Below, one piece after another: positions 1 to 26,425 of a stretch of 64,000 nt of DNA. Numbering within the stretch: position 1 is the stretch's first letter; each line of letters starts with the position of its first letter. A program made the position numbers and the translations under genes. Source of the DNA: Bolinopsis microptera (lineage: Eukaryota; Ctenophora; Tentaculata; Lobata; Bolinopsidae); assembly GCF_026151205.1 (NCBI RefSeq), contig NC_087076.1, positions 16,959,919-17,023,918 of the forward strand. The letters run 5' to 3'. The notes below the pieces were generated by a model. That model saw only the letters and a program-made list of their open reading frames with translations. It was not told the origin of the DNA and ran no database searches.

Positions 1-479
1 CGTTATGGAGTTATGCACCAGCGACTAAATTTAGATCAACGCCGACTGTACGAACTCCATCATTTACGTAGAATATCACGAGCTCTGCTGGTCACTTGTG
101 CCTCCACTTTCTACTGCTGGTCACTCTATTTTGTATCTTCGCTGTGATGATCAAAAGATCATTTAAAAACTTTGATTAAGTTTTGTGCACGTCATATTGT
201 TACACTGAAAGTACCATTAAAACCACATGAGAGCTGAATAAGATATCATTATCGGGCGTTTTACAATAGAACTCATTATCAAGATTGGTCGAACGTTTCA
301 TCTGTGCTATAGGTTGTTAATACTTGTTCTCACGTTTGATTTCTCAGCTAGCGTCACTTAAAGATATTGACTTAGAGTTGTAAGTGCCAAGTTCACACAG
401 TTATCTACTGTTCATTTTGCCAGTATTACCAGTAATTATGTATGCGTCATTTACATAATATCCACTATAATTAAGGAAT
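1..479. other. Upstream region of the receptor gene, no gene seen
   Basis: No long ORF or recognisable coding exon on either strand. It holds the 5' flank of the receptor gene that starts at 480. I looked here, without success, for the missing downstream exons of the RELCH gene on the minus strand. Confidence 0.5.
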
Positions 480-1790
480 ATGACGGAGTTTTACAACACA
501 ACGGAAGTGTGGCTGGTAAAGAACTGGATCTCAGTCAGTGACATGGCTCCTTACAATATATTCCTGGGACTCCTCGCATTCGGGTGCACTCTCTTAGGAA
601 CACCTGGAAACATCCTGGCAGGTATATACTTCTGGTCTCACGCCCACAAGCGAGTCAGCACTCACTTATATGGGCTGCTCTGCCTGGCTAACAGCTCCAT
701 CTGCGCAATGAGCCTTGCTGTGGCACTCTCAGGAATGACAAATAACTCGAGCATTCTGTTCAAATACCAGATATTCTGTACCATCTGGGGTGTAGCCTGG
801 TCAACACTGGACCGCATGATTGCTTGCATCCTAGTTGTGTTCAGCTGCACCCGGATCATTACCCTGCACTTCCCCTTCCTGAACATCAGTAACCGCTCAG
901 CCCTGATCCCTGTAGCTGTTTACTTCATTCTGAGCTTGGTGCAGGGCTTACTCCCTCTAATAAGTGGGACTGACTACAAACACATTCCTTACCACACTTC
1001 CAGCTGTTTATTTGATATGGTTGAAATATTCCCGTACGGCTCGGTGGGCTACTCAACAATGGTTGGGTTCATCGTGTTGGTGCAGTTTGATCTGCTGATC
1101 TGCCTCATGATCATAATGATCTGTAAAGCTACCTGGATGTTGAGGGACACACTCCGGAACAGAGCCACTCCCCGGAGACACTCCAGAGAGGCAGCGTGTG
1201 TCACAATGATCATGATAACTGGAACATACGTTGTGTTGAACCTTCCCTACTGCATCCTCTACACTCTTCATTTCGTGGAAATCGTGGCTGGCATCAGGAT
1301 CATGAAGTTGAGTCTGAGAAACAAAACAGCGGATATCCTGACTAAGGTGGTGTATGAGCTGACTACACTTCACGTTATCGTGATAACATCAACAGTGGAG
1401 ATGGTCGTTCTCTACAGCAGGAACTCTCACCTCAGAAACTACGTCTTCGCGACGCTGTGCTTCTGGAAGTTTTCTTCTCAGAACGAACAGAGACAAACTT
1501 TCTCATCCCGGATCACAAGTGACACTCAGTTCAACAGTAGAAATGTTACAATCGAGATGGTCGACATGAAGAGGTGGAAATCAGCTATTTTTAGACCCGC
1601 TCTGCCAGATCCAACAAAAACCATCCCAGCAAGCAGAAGTGCCCCAAACCTCCAGTTGGAGTGGTTGGTGAACACGAACAGACCAGACATGAAAAGACCA
1701 AGATCTAACTCGGACGACGTTGGCCTCAGATCTGCTGAAATGGATGTTGTAAACATGTCAACATCCTCCCCCACATCCAGAATGTTTTAA
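480..1790 (+). CDS. Rhodopsin-like (class A) G protein-coupled receptor, single exon
   Basis: A 436-residue seven-helix membrane protein, probably a cell-surface receptor of unknown ligand. Visible features: N-glycosylation site NTT at 6-8; TM1 about 25-52 with the GTPGN motif (N44 equals N1.50); TM2 about 63-85; TM3 about 98-122, followed by SCTRI (R125 in the place of the DRY arginine); Cys100 and Cys176 as the likely TM3-ECL2 disulfide; TM5 about 192-217; a basic third loop 222-238; TM6 about 240-262 with LNLPY in place of CWxP; TM7 about 288-312 without NPxxY. The C-terminal tail of about 115 residues is Ser/Thr-rich, as expected for kinase/arrestin control. The divergent TM2, DRY and TM7 motifs mark it as a non-standard class A receptor. 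It lies opposite and beyond the last visible RELCH exon, so it may be nested in a RELCH intron. Confidence 0.8.
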   Translation: MTEFYNTTEVWLVKNWISVSDMAPYNIFLGLLAFGCTLLGTPGNILAGIYFWSHAHKRVSTHLYGLLCLANSSICAMSLAVALSGMTNNSSILFKYQIFCTIWGVAWSTLDRMIACILVVFSCTRIITLHFPFLNISNRSALIPVAVYFILSLVQGLLPLISGTDYKHIPYHTSSCLFDMVEIFPYGSVGYSTMVGFIVLVQFDLLICLMIIMICKATWMLRDTLRNRATPRRHSREAACVTMIMITGTYVVLNLPYCILYTLHFVEIVAGIRIMKLSLRNKTADILTKVVYELTTLHVIVITSTVEMVVLYSRNSHLRNYVFATLCFWKFSSQNEQRQTFSSRITSDTQFNSRNVTIEMVDMKRWKSAIFRPALPDPTKTIPASRSAPNLQLEWLVNTNRPDMKRPRSNSDDVGLRSAEMDVVNMSTSSPTSRMF

Positions 1791-2671
1791 ATAAACTCGC
1801 AGATCAAATTTTCATCCCTAACTATTTTCTTATGCCGTAAAAAAGAGGGAAAAAAGATCGAAGGTGTTTTGAAAATTTCCTCTGTGGTACCAAATCTCCT
1901 TCAAAATTTCCTCACAGATAATCAGCCGTCTTCCTGGATGTGGGCATCTTCCAGAATGTGGACAGAAAAGGAACCGAAACACGATACGGGAGTAATCAGA
2001 CTTCATTTCATATTATGGGCATAATTGGGGACCTCAAAACACGATCAAAGAATAATCAGGTGTAACATTTTTGAGTAAATGAAACTCATAATAAGTGTGA
2101 ACGATTCTCTTCGTAGAAATTGAAACATTAATCCAGGGGTATTCTGATTAGGTAACTTGAACTTGTGGTTAGGATGATGAGCAATACCGGTGCAGGCTGG
2201 TTTACATGTTCATTAGAGGTTAAGAGAACTTATATTCTCATTAAAGTTTAAAGATCTGAGTATTACGTTCGTGTGGTTTCATAAAATGCACCTTATTTTC
2301 CTAGCAAAAACTTCTATGTAATCATTAAACGTCGATTTAATTAATATTAATTTGTGGATAACATTTTTAAAAGCATCAGTTAATCATGTCATGATATCTC
2401 GGAAGATGATTTTACTTGAAACAAGCCCGATATCAGTCCTGGCTCAATTAATTACGGAGCGCAATTAATGACAATTTCTCACGGGGGATCTTTGATCAGA
2501 TCCGGTTTGTTAAGTTCCGGTGTAATGACCGATGAGTAGCAGCGTGAGAAGGTGATAAGTGCACGTGTGATCTGCGCACGTGTTACAATGATCTGCGCAC
2601 GTGTTACTGACGACCTGTGCAATGTGATAAGTATACCAGGTGTGATGTTTAAATTCCGGGGGGTGTCTAAC
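1791..2671. other. Non-coding interval between receptor and last visible RELCH exon
   Basis: No coding exon was found on either strand. It holds the 3' flank of the receptor and the intron (or broken end) that follows RELCH exon 11, and includes a two-copy 21-bp tandem repeat at 2568-2607. Confidence 0.5.
2568..2607. repeat. Short tandem duplication, period 21 bp
   Basis: Two copies of TGATCTGCGCACGTGTTAC, at 2568-2586 and 2589-2607, 18 nt 5' of... the + strand start of RELCH exon 11 sequence by about 65 bp. Small and probably incidental. Confidence 0.6.
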
Positions 2672-5600
2672 CTGTTCCCAGCATTGAGGTAACAGCTCCT
2701 CCTCCAACCTTCTCCGATCAACACTCCGAGCAAACGCCTCACATCCGGCCCTAATTATCTGCCTGGGAACGCAGCAATTACTTAATCAATTTATTAATTA
2801 GGAGACGTCAGAGAATTTGAATCTTTTGACGCCGCTCACTGTCTCTTATCCGGATCCAGGAGGAATATCCCATTTAAGTGAAAACGTCATATCTTAATAG
2901 GTCCAGGGGTGGAGAACAGACCGGGGTTGAGAACACGAAACTTCTCAAATCGAAACCTCGCTGTGAAATTAGGGGAAGTAGATCTACCTGGTAAATTCCT
3001 GGGAATTCCTGTATCGGTCATGATTTTACACCTATTTAGCCGAGTAAAGAGTTGGAATAAAGAGGGTGCAAATTGGTAAGTTAATACACAGTGACGTCTG
3101 AATGGTCAACATAATTATCTAGTACTAGTTTCTAACTGTCTCTACACGTCAGAACAACGAACATTTCCCAAATATTTTAAATACTAATGTGTTGTGATGA
3201 TAGAGCAACAAAGAGGATGCCAGGTACCAAAACGAGGGCACAAGGCACCACAGTGAAACGGCCACGGGGGGTGTGGGACCTACCTTTGGTCGAAGTCAGG
3301 TTTCTTGACTAGGTTGAAGAGGAGGTGAAGGAGGCTGTCCCGTGTGGTAGGGTTGGGGTGTTGTACGGCTAGACACAGGATAACTGGCAACAGCTCCTGA
3401 GTAGTTAGTTATATTATTAGAAAATTACAAAAAGTGATCAAATCATATCAAAATAGGACTTCTAAGTTACAACTCTGTATTTTAATAAAAGTTAAATTGT
3501 ATGTACTGTCAAGAATTTGACTCACTAAGTGGTAAAATAATCTCCCTATATTTTGTTTCACAGTAAGATTGTAAACTCCTAACCTCTCTTTTGTTGAGGA
3601 GGACGTGAGGCATGATATGAGGCAAACACCTTCCCATAACCAAGATCGGATCATCCGAGATATGCGATATCTCCTCACTCAGCCTACACTGACCAGCACC
3701 TTCAACTAGGACCTTCAGAGAGTTGGCGAAAAAGTGGGATACGCTGTACTCAGGCAGTGTTATTCCTGGGGAGAGTTTTAATTTACTGAAATTGGTTATA
3801 AAATCAACTCAAAGCACTCAATGCATGTCAGGCGAAATATTCATCATGTTAAATATATTCTATTTAAATCCTAAATTATCTTGATAAATAAAAATACAGA
3901 TCAATCAAAATACAGATTAAAATAAAAAAGATCAACCCTATTTCTAAACCAGTATCTGGTGCGGTTTCTGGACTGGTTCTGTCTCCATCAGATCCACTGA
4001 TGTTTTCCCCCACTTGATTACCTGACCAATGTTAGGGATGTGAGATGAAATATCATCTGTATCATTCACATTTTAAGATGAAAATACTGAACACTCTTGT
4101 AGTTGCTGGCATTTGAAAAAATAAGCATTTAGGTCTTCTCACCAGTGTTACAGTCAGATGAGGATATGACCTCGACATCAGACGATTCTCGGGTTGTATT
4201 TTTAGAACTGATGTTTTCGTTTTGTTCCTCCTCTACAAAAACAGGCGTCTCTTTCCCTTGATCGCAAACAGAGTCTGATGATTCTGCAGCCTGTTCCTCA
4301 ACTTCTGGAGACTCCTCAATTTTTACATCCTCTGGACTCACTTCACTCGGTTTTAACTCAACGTCAAGTGGGTTATTTTCAGCATCTGTAAATAAACCAA
4401 ATTCAGTCAGTACTGCCGTACTAATTTACATAACGTTGAATAGCTGAGTAAACACGCACATCTCACGTTTGTGAAAGAGCTGCACATCTCCATCTCGTTT
4501 TTCTGTACTTGTGACTACTTGAAATCATCAGAATGAAAATAATCTTTTCATATCAAGTTAAATCCTATTAGTTTTGAAAATATTTGAAAATATATAATAT
4601 TATAAAAAAACCCTCACCTTGCACTGGTGAGATGGATTTAACCGTGTCCTCTCTTAAACTTAAAGTTTCTCCGTCCCTCTCCTCGATATCTTGCTCGTCC
4701 TCAGTAACAGATACTATCCCATCAGAGACACCTCCATCAGCCTCGACCCCAGCATCCTCGTCCTCTTGGTCCCCAATCTCACTGGGGCTAGTTGAGACTG
4801 GAGATTCTCGTGTTGCTTCCGCTAAACTCAACTCTACCTCATGTCTCTGTTAATTTCAGTTAGTATTACTTCAAAGTGACTGTACAATGAAACATTTAGA
4901 AGAAATGCTCATTTTATTTAGGAATAAGTCTTTGAATCTCAGCGTGGGGATTTAAGTTCAAATTTTCGATTGTAATACAAAATAAAATCAAGACATATTA
5001 AGCATAATCAAAATGATATGCGAGTGTGATGGCGGACACCAAATTACCATTACTTTGAGACTGTCGTCATTGGTCGAGTAGGAAGTCATACTGCCGACTG
5101 CTGAACCAGCATCTTGACACCTTTCTTTGTCACTGCTGTCTTGGGTTATCACCGAACTGAAGAAAAGGTATATTACTGCTCTGGATCATTCTAAGTGCAC
5201 AATCAATAAGCTATGAGGATTGTCCAATTCGCGAAATTGTAGGCATGTGAAAAATTAGCAAGCGAAGCAGTTTAGGACCGTTCGCGTTCTAAAAGGGAAA
5301 ATTAAATAAAGAAATTATGCCAAAAAGGAGAATATAGTTGAAATAGCCTAAGATGAGAAGTACGGACTCGTTTAGGGGGAAAAGTACGTACTTGTACGCA
5401 CTTTTGAAAAGTCCGACTCATACGACGTACGATTCAGATAGAATTTTTTTGTTTTTGAATTATTATCATCGGGGCCGTTGTAAAATGTAATTGTTAATTG
5501 CCGATGTTAGAGAAAATATACCTGATACCGTTCGCGAACAAATTAAAGACAGAATTCTTAGGCCAGGCAAGCATTTAAAAGTGAAACAAAAATTCTACAA

Positions 5601-8011
5601 AATTACCAGACAATTTACTTATTTAAACTGCTTGTTTCTCTTAAAGTTTAAGTTTAAGTTAATCGACGATTGAAATATAGAAACACAAGTTTTTGAAAAC
5701 GCTCAATATTAGTCCGTAACATGCGATTTAGAACTCTTCCATCGATTTCTAGAAGGAGAACTTTTCAGTAGAATTGAAAAGTACGTACGACACGAGTAAA
5801 TTGAAAAGTCCGACTCATTCGTACTTCTCATCTTAGGAAATAGCCCTAAAACAGTGATTGTATAAACCAGTCGGATGTTTGACGTCTATTTCTCTCATCC
5901 TTTGTTTTTACAGCGCCCTCTTCAAAGTAAACTATCACATTTCCATCTGATGATTCAGATTTCCGAGGCTCCTGCAGAAATAGTTGAAAGTTATTGTTGG
6001 CAATCTGCTAATTTACAAATTTTGTGTACAGTTTTTCATTTGGCCTCCATCAAGGCTAATTAAAACCATGCATTTCAATGAAACTATGCATTTCGATGAT
6101 TGATAAATTTAATCAGACCCAAACTGTGCTGTAATTATTGCTTCAATTTGCACTTGATAATTTCACACACTCATGCAGTTAAAAGAACCTTGGGAACAAT
6201 TACAAGATCAGTGCTGTTCTTCTCGGTGGTCTTGACACTTTCCTCGGTTTCAGACAACAGTTTCTTTAGCTGGGTTATCTGTGATATTGAGGCGTTCATT
6301 TCGGACGTCAGGGCTGAGCACTTGTTCTCGAGGACCTTGCATTTCTCTTCTAAAGATTGTATCTGAAATACGAGCGTTGAAAATTTACTATCTTTATTTA
6401 CGTTCCTGCATATACCTATAACTTTACATACTCGATCATAAATTTACGAAATCTGATGCAATATTATCCGAAATTCAAAGTCAAACCTGATGGTGATCAC
6501 TGGTTCTGTAGATTCCTAACAAGCTGGGCGGTCGAGGACAGTTCAGGCCAACATCCTCCCAATCCTCCAGATCCTGATCTCCGGACTCCTCGGAGAGAGT
6601 TATTGCAGTGAGCTTACAGTTCTGGGTAAGCAGGTGCTCTGAGATAAGGAAGTTCAGGCACCGTCTCTCGTAGGGGAGGATGGGACCCTTGTGTTCGGAG
6701 TTGGAGGAGTTGCGTTCTTTGTGCTCAGGTGCTGGGATCATTGATAATTTCCAAGATGTTTCTAACCTCAAAACAGTGCTAACAAGTTTATTCAAAGCGT
6801 TTTACTCAATTAAACTGATGCAGATGCAAGTACAAGCTTTTGGCTGTTATCCAGAATAAGAAAGTATAATTTCTGCAAATTTGTATTTTCGACCTGTCAG
6901 ACTTTGAATTGTCATAATTAACAAATCTACGTTACAAAACAACAGATACCTGCACTAGAAGTAAGAGTGCCACGTAGCGCATTTATAGTGTCCTGTGCCT
7001 TGCGCAGCTCAAACTCCAACACAGTGACCCTCTCATCAGCCACATTTACAGGATCGTCGTCAGAGTAACGGGATACCAGGTCCAGAGAGTCGAACGTCTG
7101 GAGAGAGGTGGACCGGGCTGAACGGTGTGGTGTTACGTGGTGCTTTGTTGCCACTTGTTAAATGTGGTACTTTGGACACAATATTATGTTCTTGTCAAAG
7201 ATTTGTTTATTTATGTAGGTATTTGATTAGCTTTCTTAGAAACGGTTGACAATTTCAAGACAATTTTTTATCACCCGGTATTCTAACAGGGTCGAATAAG
7301 TTATTACGTAATCACAGATTGCAATATCCTAACAAATATTCAGGATCATGGGGCATATATGTAAATCTGAACATGGTATTATCTCAGCAGCACAGATTGA
7401 TCGTTGTACTGACACAGCGAATCCATAAGTTATTAACATTGAAGCAACTGAGATGAGAAACATTTGTATTTTACTTCTTTAAATTACATGAATTTTTGAA
7501 TATGACCGAGAATTTATTAAGACCCTGATTTTTCTCAAATCCAAAGAGGATTTCAAAGGTTCCATTCAAGTGGCTTGATTCTAATTTATGTTAAGATCAA
7601 ACATAAATTGAGGTTACATTTACGTAGTTTCATTATTATTGAGACGAACTAATAATTACTAAAACATTTTACAAGACACAAAAAACCTTGCTGACCATGA
7701 GATTTATATTTGTCTCGGTTTTTAGACTTTTTAGACTTTTTCTGCTGATCTGAGTTAAGTGACATTGTTTTATCGCAAAAAAGCAGGAAACTTAGCTAAA
7801 AGATGAATGCTTTTCCACTCTTTTTAACATAAAGCCTCTGACGCAGCAACTCACGTATATTGTAGAACGTCTCAAAGTTGCCGGGATTACTGAAGAAATC
7901 TCTGAGAGAGTTGATTTCATGGTTGTGTTCCAGAAGCTCATAGTAAAGTTCCAGAGCGGAGAGGTAAAGTTTCTTGTCGAGGAGGGCGACCGCTATCTCC
8001 TCCCACTCCAT
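2672..8011 (-). CDS. RELCH: RELCH (LisH domain and HEAT repeat protein, KIAA1468) orthologue, N-terminal half
   Basis: RELCH is a Rab11-linked protein of recycling endosomes that, in mammals, tethers membranes for cholesterol transfer to the trans-Golgi with OSBP. Eleven minus-strand exons with consistent phases give 610 codons: 7855-8011, 6950-7153, 6487-6731, 6204-6362, 5868-5971, 5054-5156, 4618-4846, 4143-4385, 3584-3765, 3284-3396, 2672-2762. Exon 1 holds the LisH-like start, with LRDFFSNPGNFE. Exons 2-3 hold the conserved VLEFELRKAQDTINALR and DLEDWEDVGLN blocks. Exon 4 is coiled coil, and exons 5-8 are acidic low-complexity. Exons 9-11 start the HEAT region, with MGRCLPHIMPHVLLNKRE and LLPQCWEQ. 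No downstream exon is found to the left, and the + strand receptor occupies that place. The gene therefore either continues beyond the window with a nested receptor or is truncated. The exon 5 donor (TG|GTTTAT) was chosen because only it keeps the frame into exon 6. Confidence 0.85.
5347..5837. mobile_element. 491-bp TIR element (MITE) in RELCH intron 5
   Basis: The ends are an 18-bp perfect inverted repeat starting CCTAAGATGAGAAGTACG. The 6-bp direct repeat AAATAG flanks it on both sides (5341-5346 and 5838-5843). Subterminal copies of a GAAAAGTCCGACTCAT-like motif lie inside both ends. There is no meaningful coding capacity, so it is a non-autonomous DNA transposon of unassigned superfamily. 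Confidence 0.85.
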
Positions 8012-8983
8012 AACGAGGGGGGAGGAGGAGCGTGAGGGAGGAGCAGGTTCACCCAGTATTCATATCACCTAGTTGAATCAACTTTGTAATTACTGTCAAT
8101 TCAATTACATTACTTTTGGTATTTAACTTGTTTTAATTGTCATCAAATATTTGAAGCACAAACACTATTTTAAGTCACAGCTCGTGGAGCAGACAAGTTA
8201 GCCATGAATCATGATAATTAATTTGGTAAATATTATATGAGTATGGAATGTAATTTAAGCCAAGCTTTCTGTTATTTTTAAACAGTTTTAAAGTTTTGGA
8301 ATTCATGTCCCGTATATTCCCGTATATTTATTTCACTACTCTCTGATGTCCAGTATATTTTAAGAATTGACAAGAATGAAGAAATAAAACCAACGAAATT
8401 AATGAAAAACCACGCACGAACACTAATACATATTCAAAAATCACGTAAAGATGTAAGTTATTCAATAACATGCGTAAATTTATAATCTAATAAAATCGAT
8501 TAAAAAATCGTATATTATAGTCTATTTTTCTGTGAAAATTATAAAAGCAATCAGCATTACGCAAACGCAGTGAAACTTGTCCAGACCAGAATTTTGGTTC
8601 GATATAAAACAAACTGGAACGCTTGATTTAGGCACTCTGGGTGATTTCTATCTCCAAAGTCAAACAAAACTTCAAGTTTCACTGCAATCCACCAAATGGT
8701 GTCACTAAATATTGAAAATCAAATCTTAACATGCTCTCAAAAGAATCCAGTTATATACAGAGATATGTAAATGAAGAATCAGATCAACTGAAAAACTTGA
8801 TTATAAGATTAAATTTAACTCTATACTCTATAATGAATGTAAATATGATAATTCTTAGGCAACAAAGCAACAAAACAGATCTACTGTCCCATATTATATA
8901 TTGAGCAAGTCTTAAAAACCTAATCAAGCATACAATCAGGATACAACGCTAAAAATATAGTTCATTTCAACACAATGTCCGAG
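8012..8983. other. Intergenic region between RELCH and nicotinamidase
   Basis: AT-rich, no coding exon seen. It must hold the 5' flank of RELCH (transcribed leftwards from 8011) and the 3' UTR of the nicotinamidase gene, whose stop codon is at 8984. The 40 nt before the RELCH ATG are strongly pyrimidine-rich on the minus strand. No clear TATA box or AATAAA was assigned. Confidence 0.5.
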
Positions 8984-11328
8984 TTAAACGGGAGGGGTGT
9001 ACTGCTGGTTGGCGTTAACATCAATAATAGTAAAATGTTTCTTCACTCTGAAGATCCGGCCAACAGTGTCGTAGACATCCTTCTCTTTCACTATGTCAGG
9101 AATGCTCTTGGAGGAAACAAATTCCACTCCAGCTCGTCTGCAGCGGGCCATCATTCCAGCTGATGTGTCGGGCATAACACCTGAGGGGGAGGGGGGTGTT
9201 AACACTGTAACATGTGATATTATCACGTGATTAAGCTCTGTCTCAATGGCTAAGATGAACAATTTATCAAAGTTAAGAAGTTCAAGCGCAACTGACTTGC
9301 AGAAATTTAAGCAGGCACATATATGCATAAGTAGCTACGACATAAAATTATCTAAGAAGATCCCCAATAACTTACCCCTGATAGCCTCGTTAACAACCAC
9401 AGTCCTGAAGCCGTGTCTAGCAGCATCTAGCGCCGTGAACCCGACACAGAAGTCAGTAGCAATGCCACAGACCACTACGTCAGTGACCCCCTTCTCCAGG
9501 AGCATGTTGTAGAGTGGGGTGTGGGATGTGTCACCGTTATCCCAGAAGCCACTGTAACTGTCTACACAGCATTTCATTCCTGGAGAGAGACAGGGCGGTT
9601 AGACTTTGCAGAGTGAAAAAGGGAGAAATAGATGAGGAGAGGTTACGAATAAAAAACTATTATTATATCATGTTATAATATAATGTGATAATATATGTAG
9701 CAACATGATTCAGTTACTTAGATAAGACGTTTCAACTTGCAATCCTCAACAAGTTTAAGAGATTACGTAAGATCATGGTTAGATGAAACTATAACGTACC
9801 TTTATTGACCCTAACTTCATTAGGAAATATCTTCAAATCCTTATGAAACTCAGCTCCAAAGGACCCCTGAATGCAATGATCAGGCCACAGGGTCTGCTTC
9901 AACTCTGGGGGACCACTAACTACGACAGTCTGGAACATGCAGCTATCGCAGCCCTTGATAGTGGACTTTTCTGACGTGGGCCACAAACACTTCTTTACGT
10001 TGGAGTGAAATGAGATGTGGTCTGTTGGGTGCCAGTCCGCGGTTTTGTAGATGTGGCTAAAGAGAGGCCCCATCTCGTTGATAACCGGGACAACCATCTC
10101 TCCTGAAATTATTGCTTGTTAGTGTTTGCTATTATTATTGAGTACAGTCGGTCTAGTATAGGTGTATCATGTATTCATAATCACTAATCAGTCTAAGTAA
10201 TAGTATCCTAGCCAGGGACAAAAGGATTTCGCGGCATGTACAAAATCGCGAAATTTCCCATTCTCCGCGACAAATTTTATGTATAGTTTAATGTATAGCC
10301 TGTTAAATTTCGCGGTACCGCGAAATTTGGCCAAAATAATCGCGAAATCCTTTTGTCCCTGATCCTAGCGGTGAGGCGCCGAGTGATATATATTGCAAAA
10401 ACAATCAATAAATTAGTATGAAGTTTATATTTTTACCAGACTTTGCTTGGATCTAATGAAACGATAGATACAAAGTTTCAATATTAATCTCTTTGATCAT
10501 TTTTCTAGTAATATGGAAACCGATCAAGGTGATGAGTAACGATAGTAACATATTACTTAATATCACTTAATAATAATATTGATTATATTTGAATATTAAA
10601 TCAATGATTGCAAGAGATTTGAATATTATATCGATACACCGGAGACTGCTCGACACCATTGCAATCTACAGACGACTGCGTGGTTAACCAAACCATTTAA
10701 CCAGAAGAAAATCTTAGCGCACTACACATTTAGTGGCGTAATTACTTAACATTGACTTACTGACTAGTGACTATGATAATATGATCCACAAAAACAGTGT
10801 TATTTTATATTTAAATTTAACTTACCTTCGTTAACAGCCAAGGATCCAGAGATAAAGTCGTTCTGCACATCCACGATGATCAAAGCAAACACCTTCTTCT
10901 CATCACTTGCTGCTGCCTGAATATTTGATATTTATCGAAACTTAATTTAACATGTATTATGACAATATGTTAAACAGATGAGTCCATTCAAGATGCAATT
11001 TAACTGAACAAATCAGAACTAAATTTTCAAGCTAAATGTTCTGAATAACCTGAAGACAAATGATATCATCATGTCCTGCACCAACCTGAAGGAGAGCAAC
11101 AATAGTAGGAGAGTAGAGAATATCCCCTTCAACCTTGCTAGCATCCAGCAGCTTCTCAGCCCTGACCCCGTGTTTATTGAACACATCTTGTACCACACTG
11201 CGGGAAACGTACATAGCCGTTGTCTGGTTATCTGTCTGGGACTGACTGCAGATGTCGTCAAATATCTTGCCGACCAGCGACACAGTTAGGGAGGGGTTCT
11301 CCGAGCGAAAAGCGGACAAATCGAACAT
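8984..11328 (-). CDS. EF-hand nicotinamidase (isochorismatase-like hydrolase)
   Basis: Predicted to deamidate nicotinamide to nicotinate for NAD salvage in the cytosol. Five exons with consistent phases (11050-11328, 10826-10916, 9800-10102, 9376-9579, 8984-9180) give 357 residues. Residues 1-93 form an EF-hand-like N-terminal region, as in animal nicotinamidases such as fly Naam. The hydrolase domain carries the complete catalytic set: Asp109 in VDVQNDF, Lys224 in NKGMKCC and the nucleophile Cys269 in the cis-peptide motif GIATDFC, with the metal ligands Asp146, His148 and His152 in DWHPTDH. The start is the first in-frame ATG at the head of the EF-hand-like exon. An AG preceded by a pyrimidine-rich stretch sits 6 nt before it, so a 5' splice event is possible. 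Vertebrates lack this enzyme; many invertebrates keep it. Intron 3 and neighbours are AT-rich, and intron 2 carries a hAT-like MITE. Confidence 0.9.
10213..10361. mobile_element. 149-bp hAT-type MITE in nicotinamidase intron
   Basis: The two ends form a 21-bp perfect inverted repeat beginning CAGGGACAAAAGGATTTCGCG. An exact 8-bp target duplication, ATCCTAGC, flanks it (10205-10212 and 10362-10369). Inside are further TTTCGCG/CGCGAAA palindromes. An 8-bp duplication with CAGGG ends is typical of the hAT superfamily. The intact ends and duplication suggest a fairly recent insertion. Confidence 0.92.
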
Positions 11329-12237
11329 GGCTTGCTAAGTGAATGTGAGAATTAGCGGCGGTCAGAATAGATCGTTTTCTGTATTACCTGACTCGTATTA
11401 CGGTGATAAAACGCTAGTTTAATCTAATAAAGATCAGTTTCAAATATATGATATCGAGTGGTATTTACAAATTCCTATAGATGAATCACAAAAACGCATG
11501 AAAGACTCTGAAAGTTTCCAACTATACATGGTCAAAAACGTTGTAATTGTGAGAAAACAGTCTAGTGGGTTTCTTGCAGACTTTTAAAAGTTTATCAGGA
11601 CATAATATTATCAACATTACCCCAAATCATATCAAAGTAATCTCCAACTTAACCAACCTTAAGTCAGCTGAATCAATCGTAATAATATCATGATACTGGT
11701 AGGCGGTAGCATTGGGTAAATGTGGTATATAAAACACTAAATTAAGGACACATTGAAATACTAATTTGTTTTTAACAGAAAACTTTGAATAAATACAACA
11801 TTTGATGTTTTATATAATAACATGCTAAAGGATATTTTATGAACGTCTTACTTCCCTAAAAAATAAACTGTAATTATACCATTCCACTGTAAAAAAACTC
11901 ATTATCATTTGAGTACGAAAATAAATTGTTAATCACTAGTTGTAAGTTAGAGCCGCCTTAAAAAACTCCTTACGTGCATAACCAACACAATCAACAGTAC
12001 AACAGACTAAAATATATCATAACAATATGTTAAGAAAAAATAAAACACTGAAATTCAATAACACTCTGATAACAAAATATAAATAATTCTTCGGGAGATG
12101 AACGAGATAGGAAAATAAGAGAAAGAGACAGTGTTCAATGTATCAAGCTTTGGAATGCCACCATCGGCCGATATCGGCTACCACACAAAGTATTAAATAA
12201 CACCACTCACCGCTGTAAAACTGGTAATTCTGCAACC
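11329..12237. other. Intergenic region between nicotinamidase and ZAK
   Basis: No coding exon or TIR element seen. It holds the 5' flank of the nicotinamidase gene and the 3' UTR of the ZAK gene, which ends at 12238. The sequence is AT-rich and otherwise featureless. Confidence 0.5.
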
Positions 12238-26425
<14,188 letters not shown>

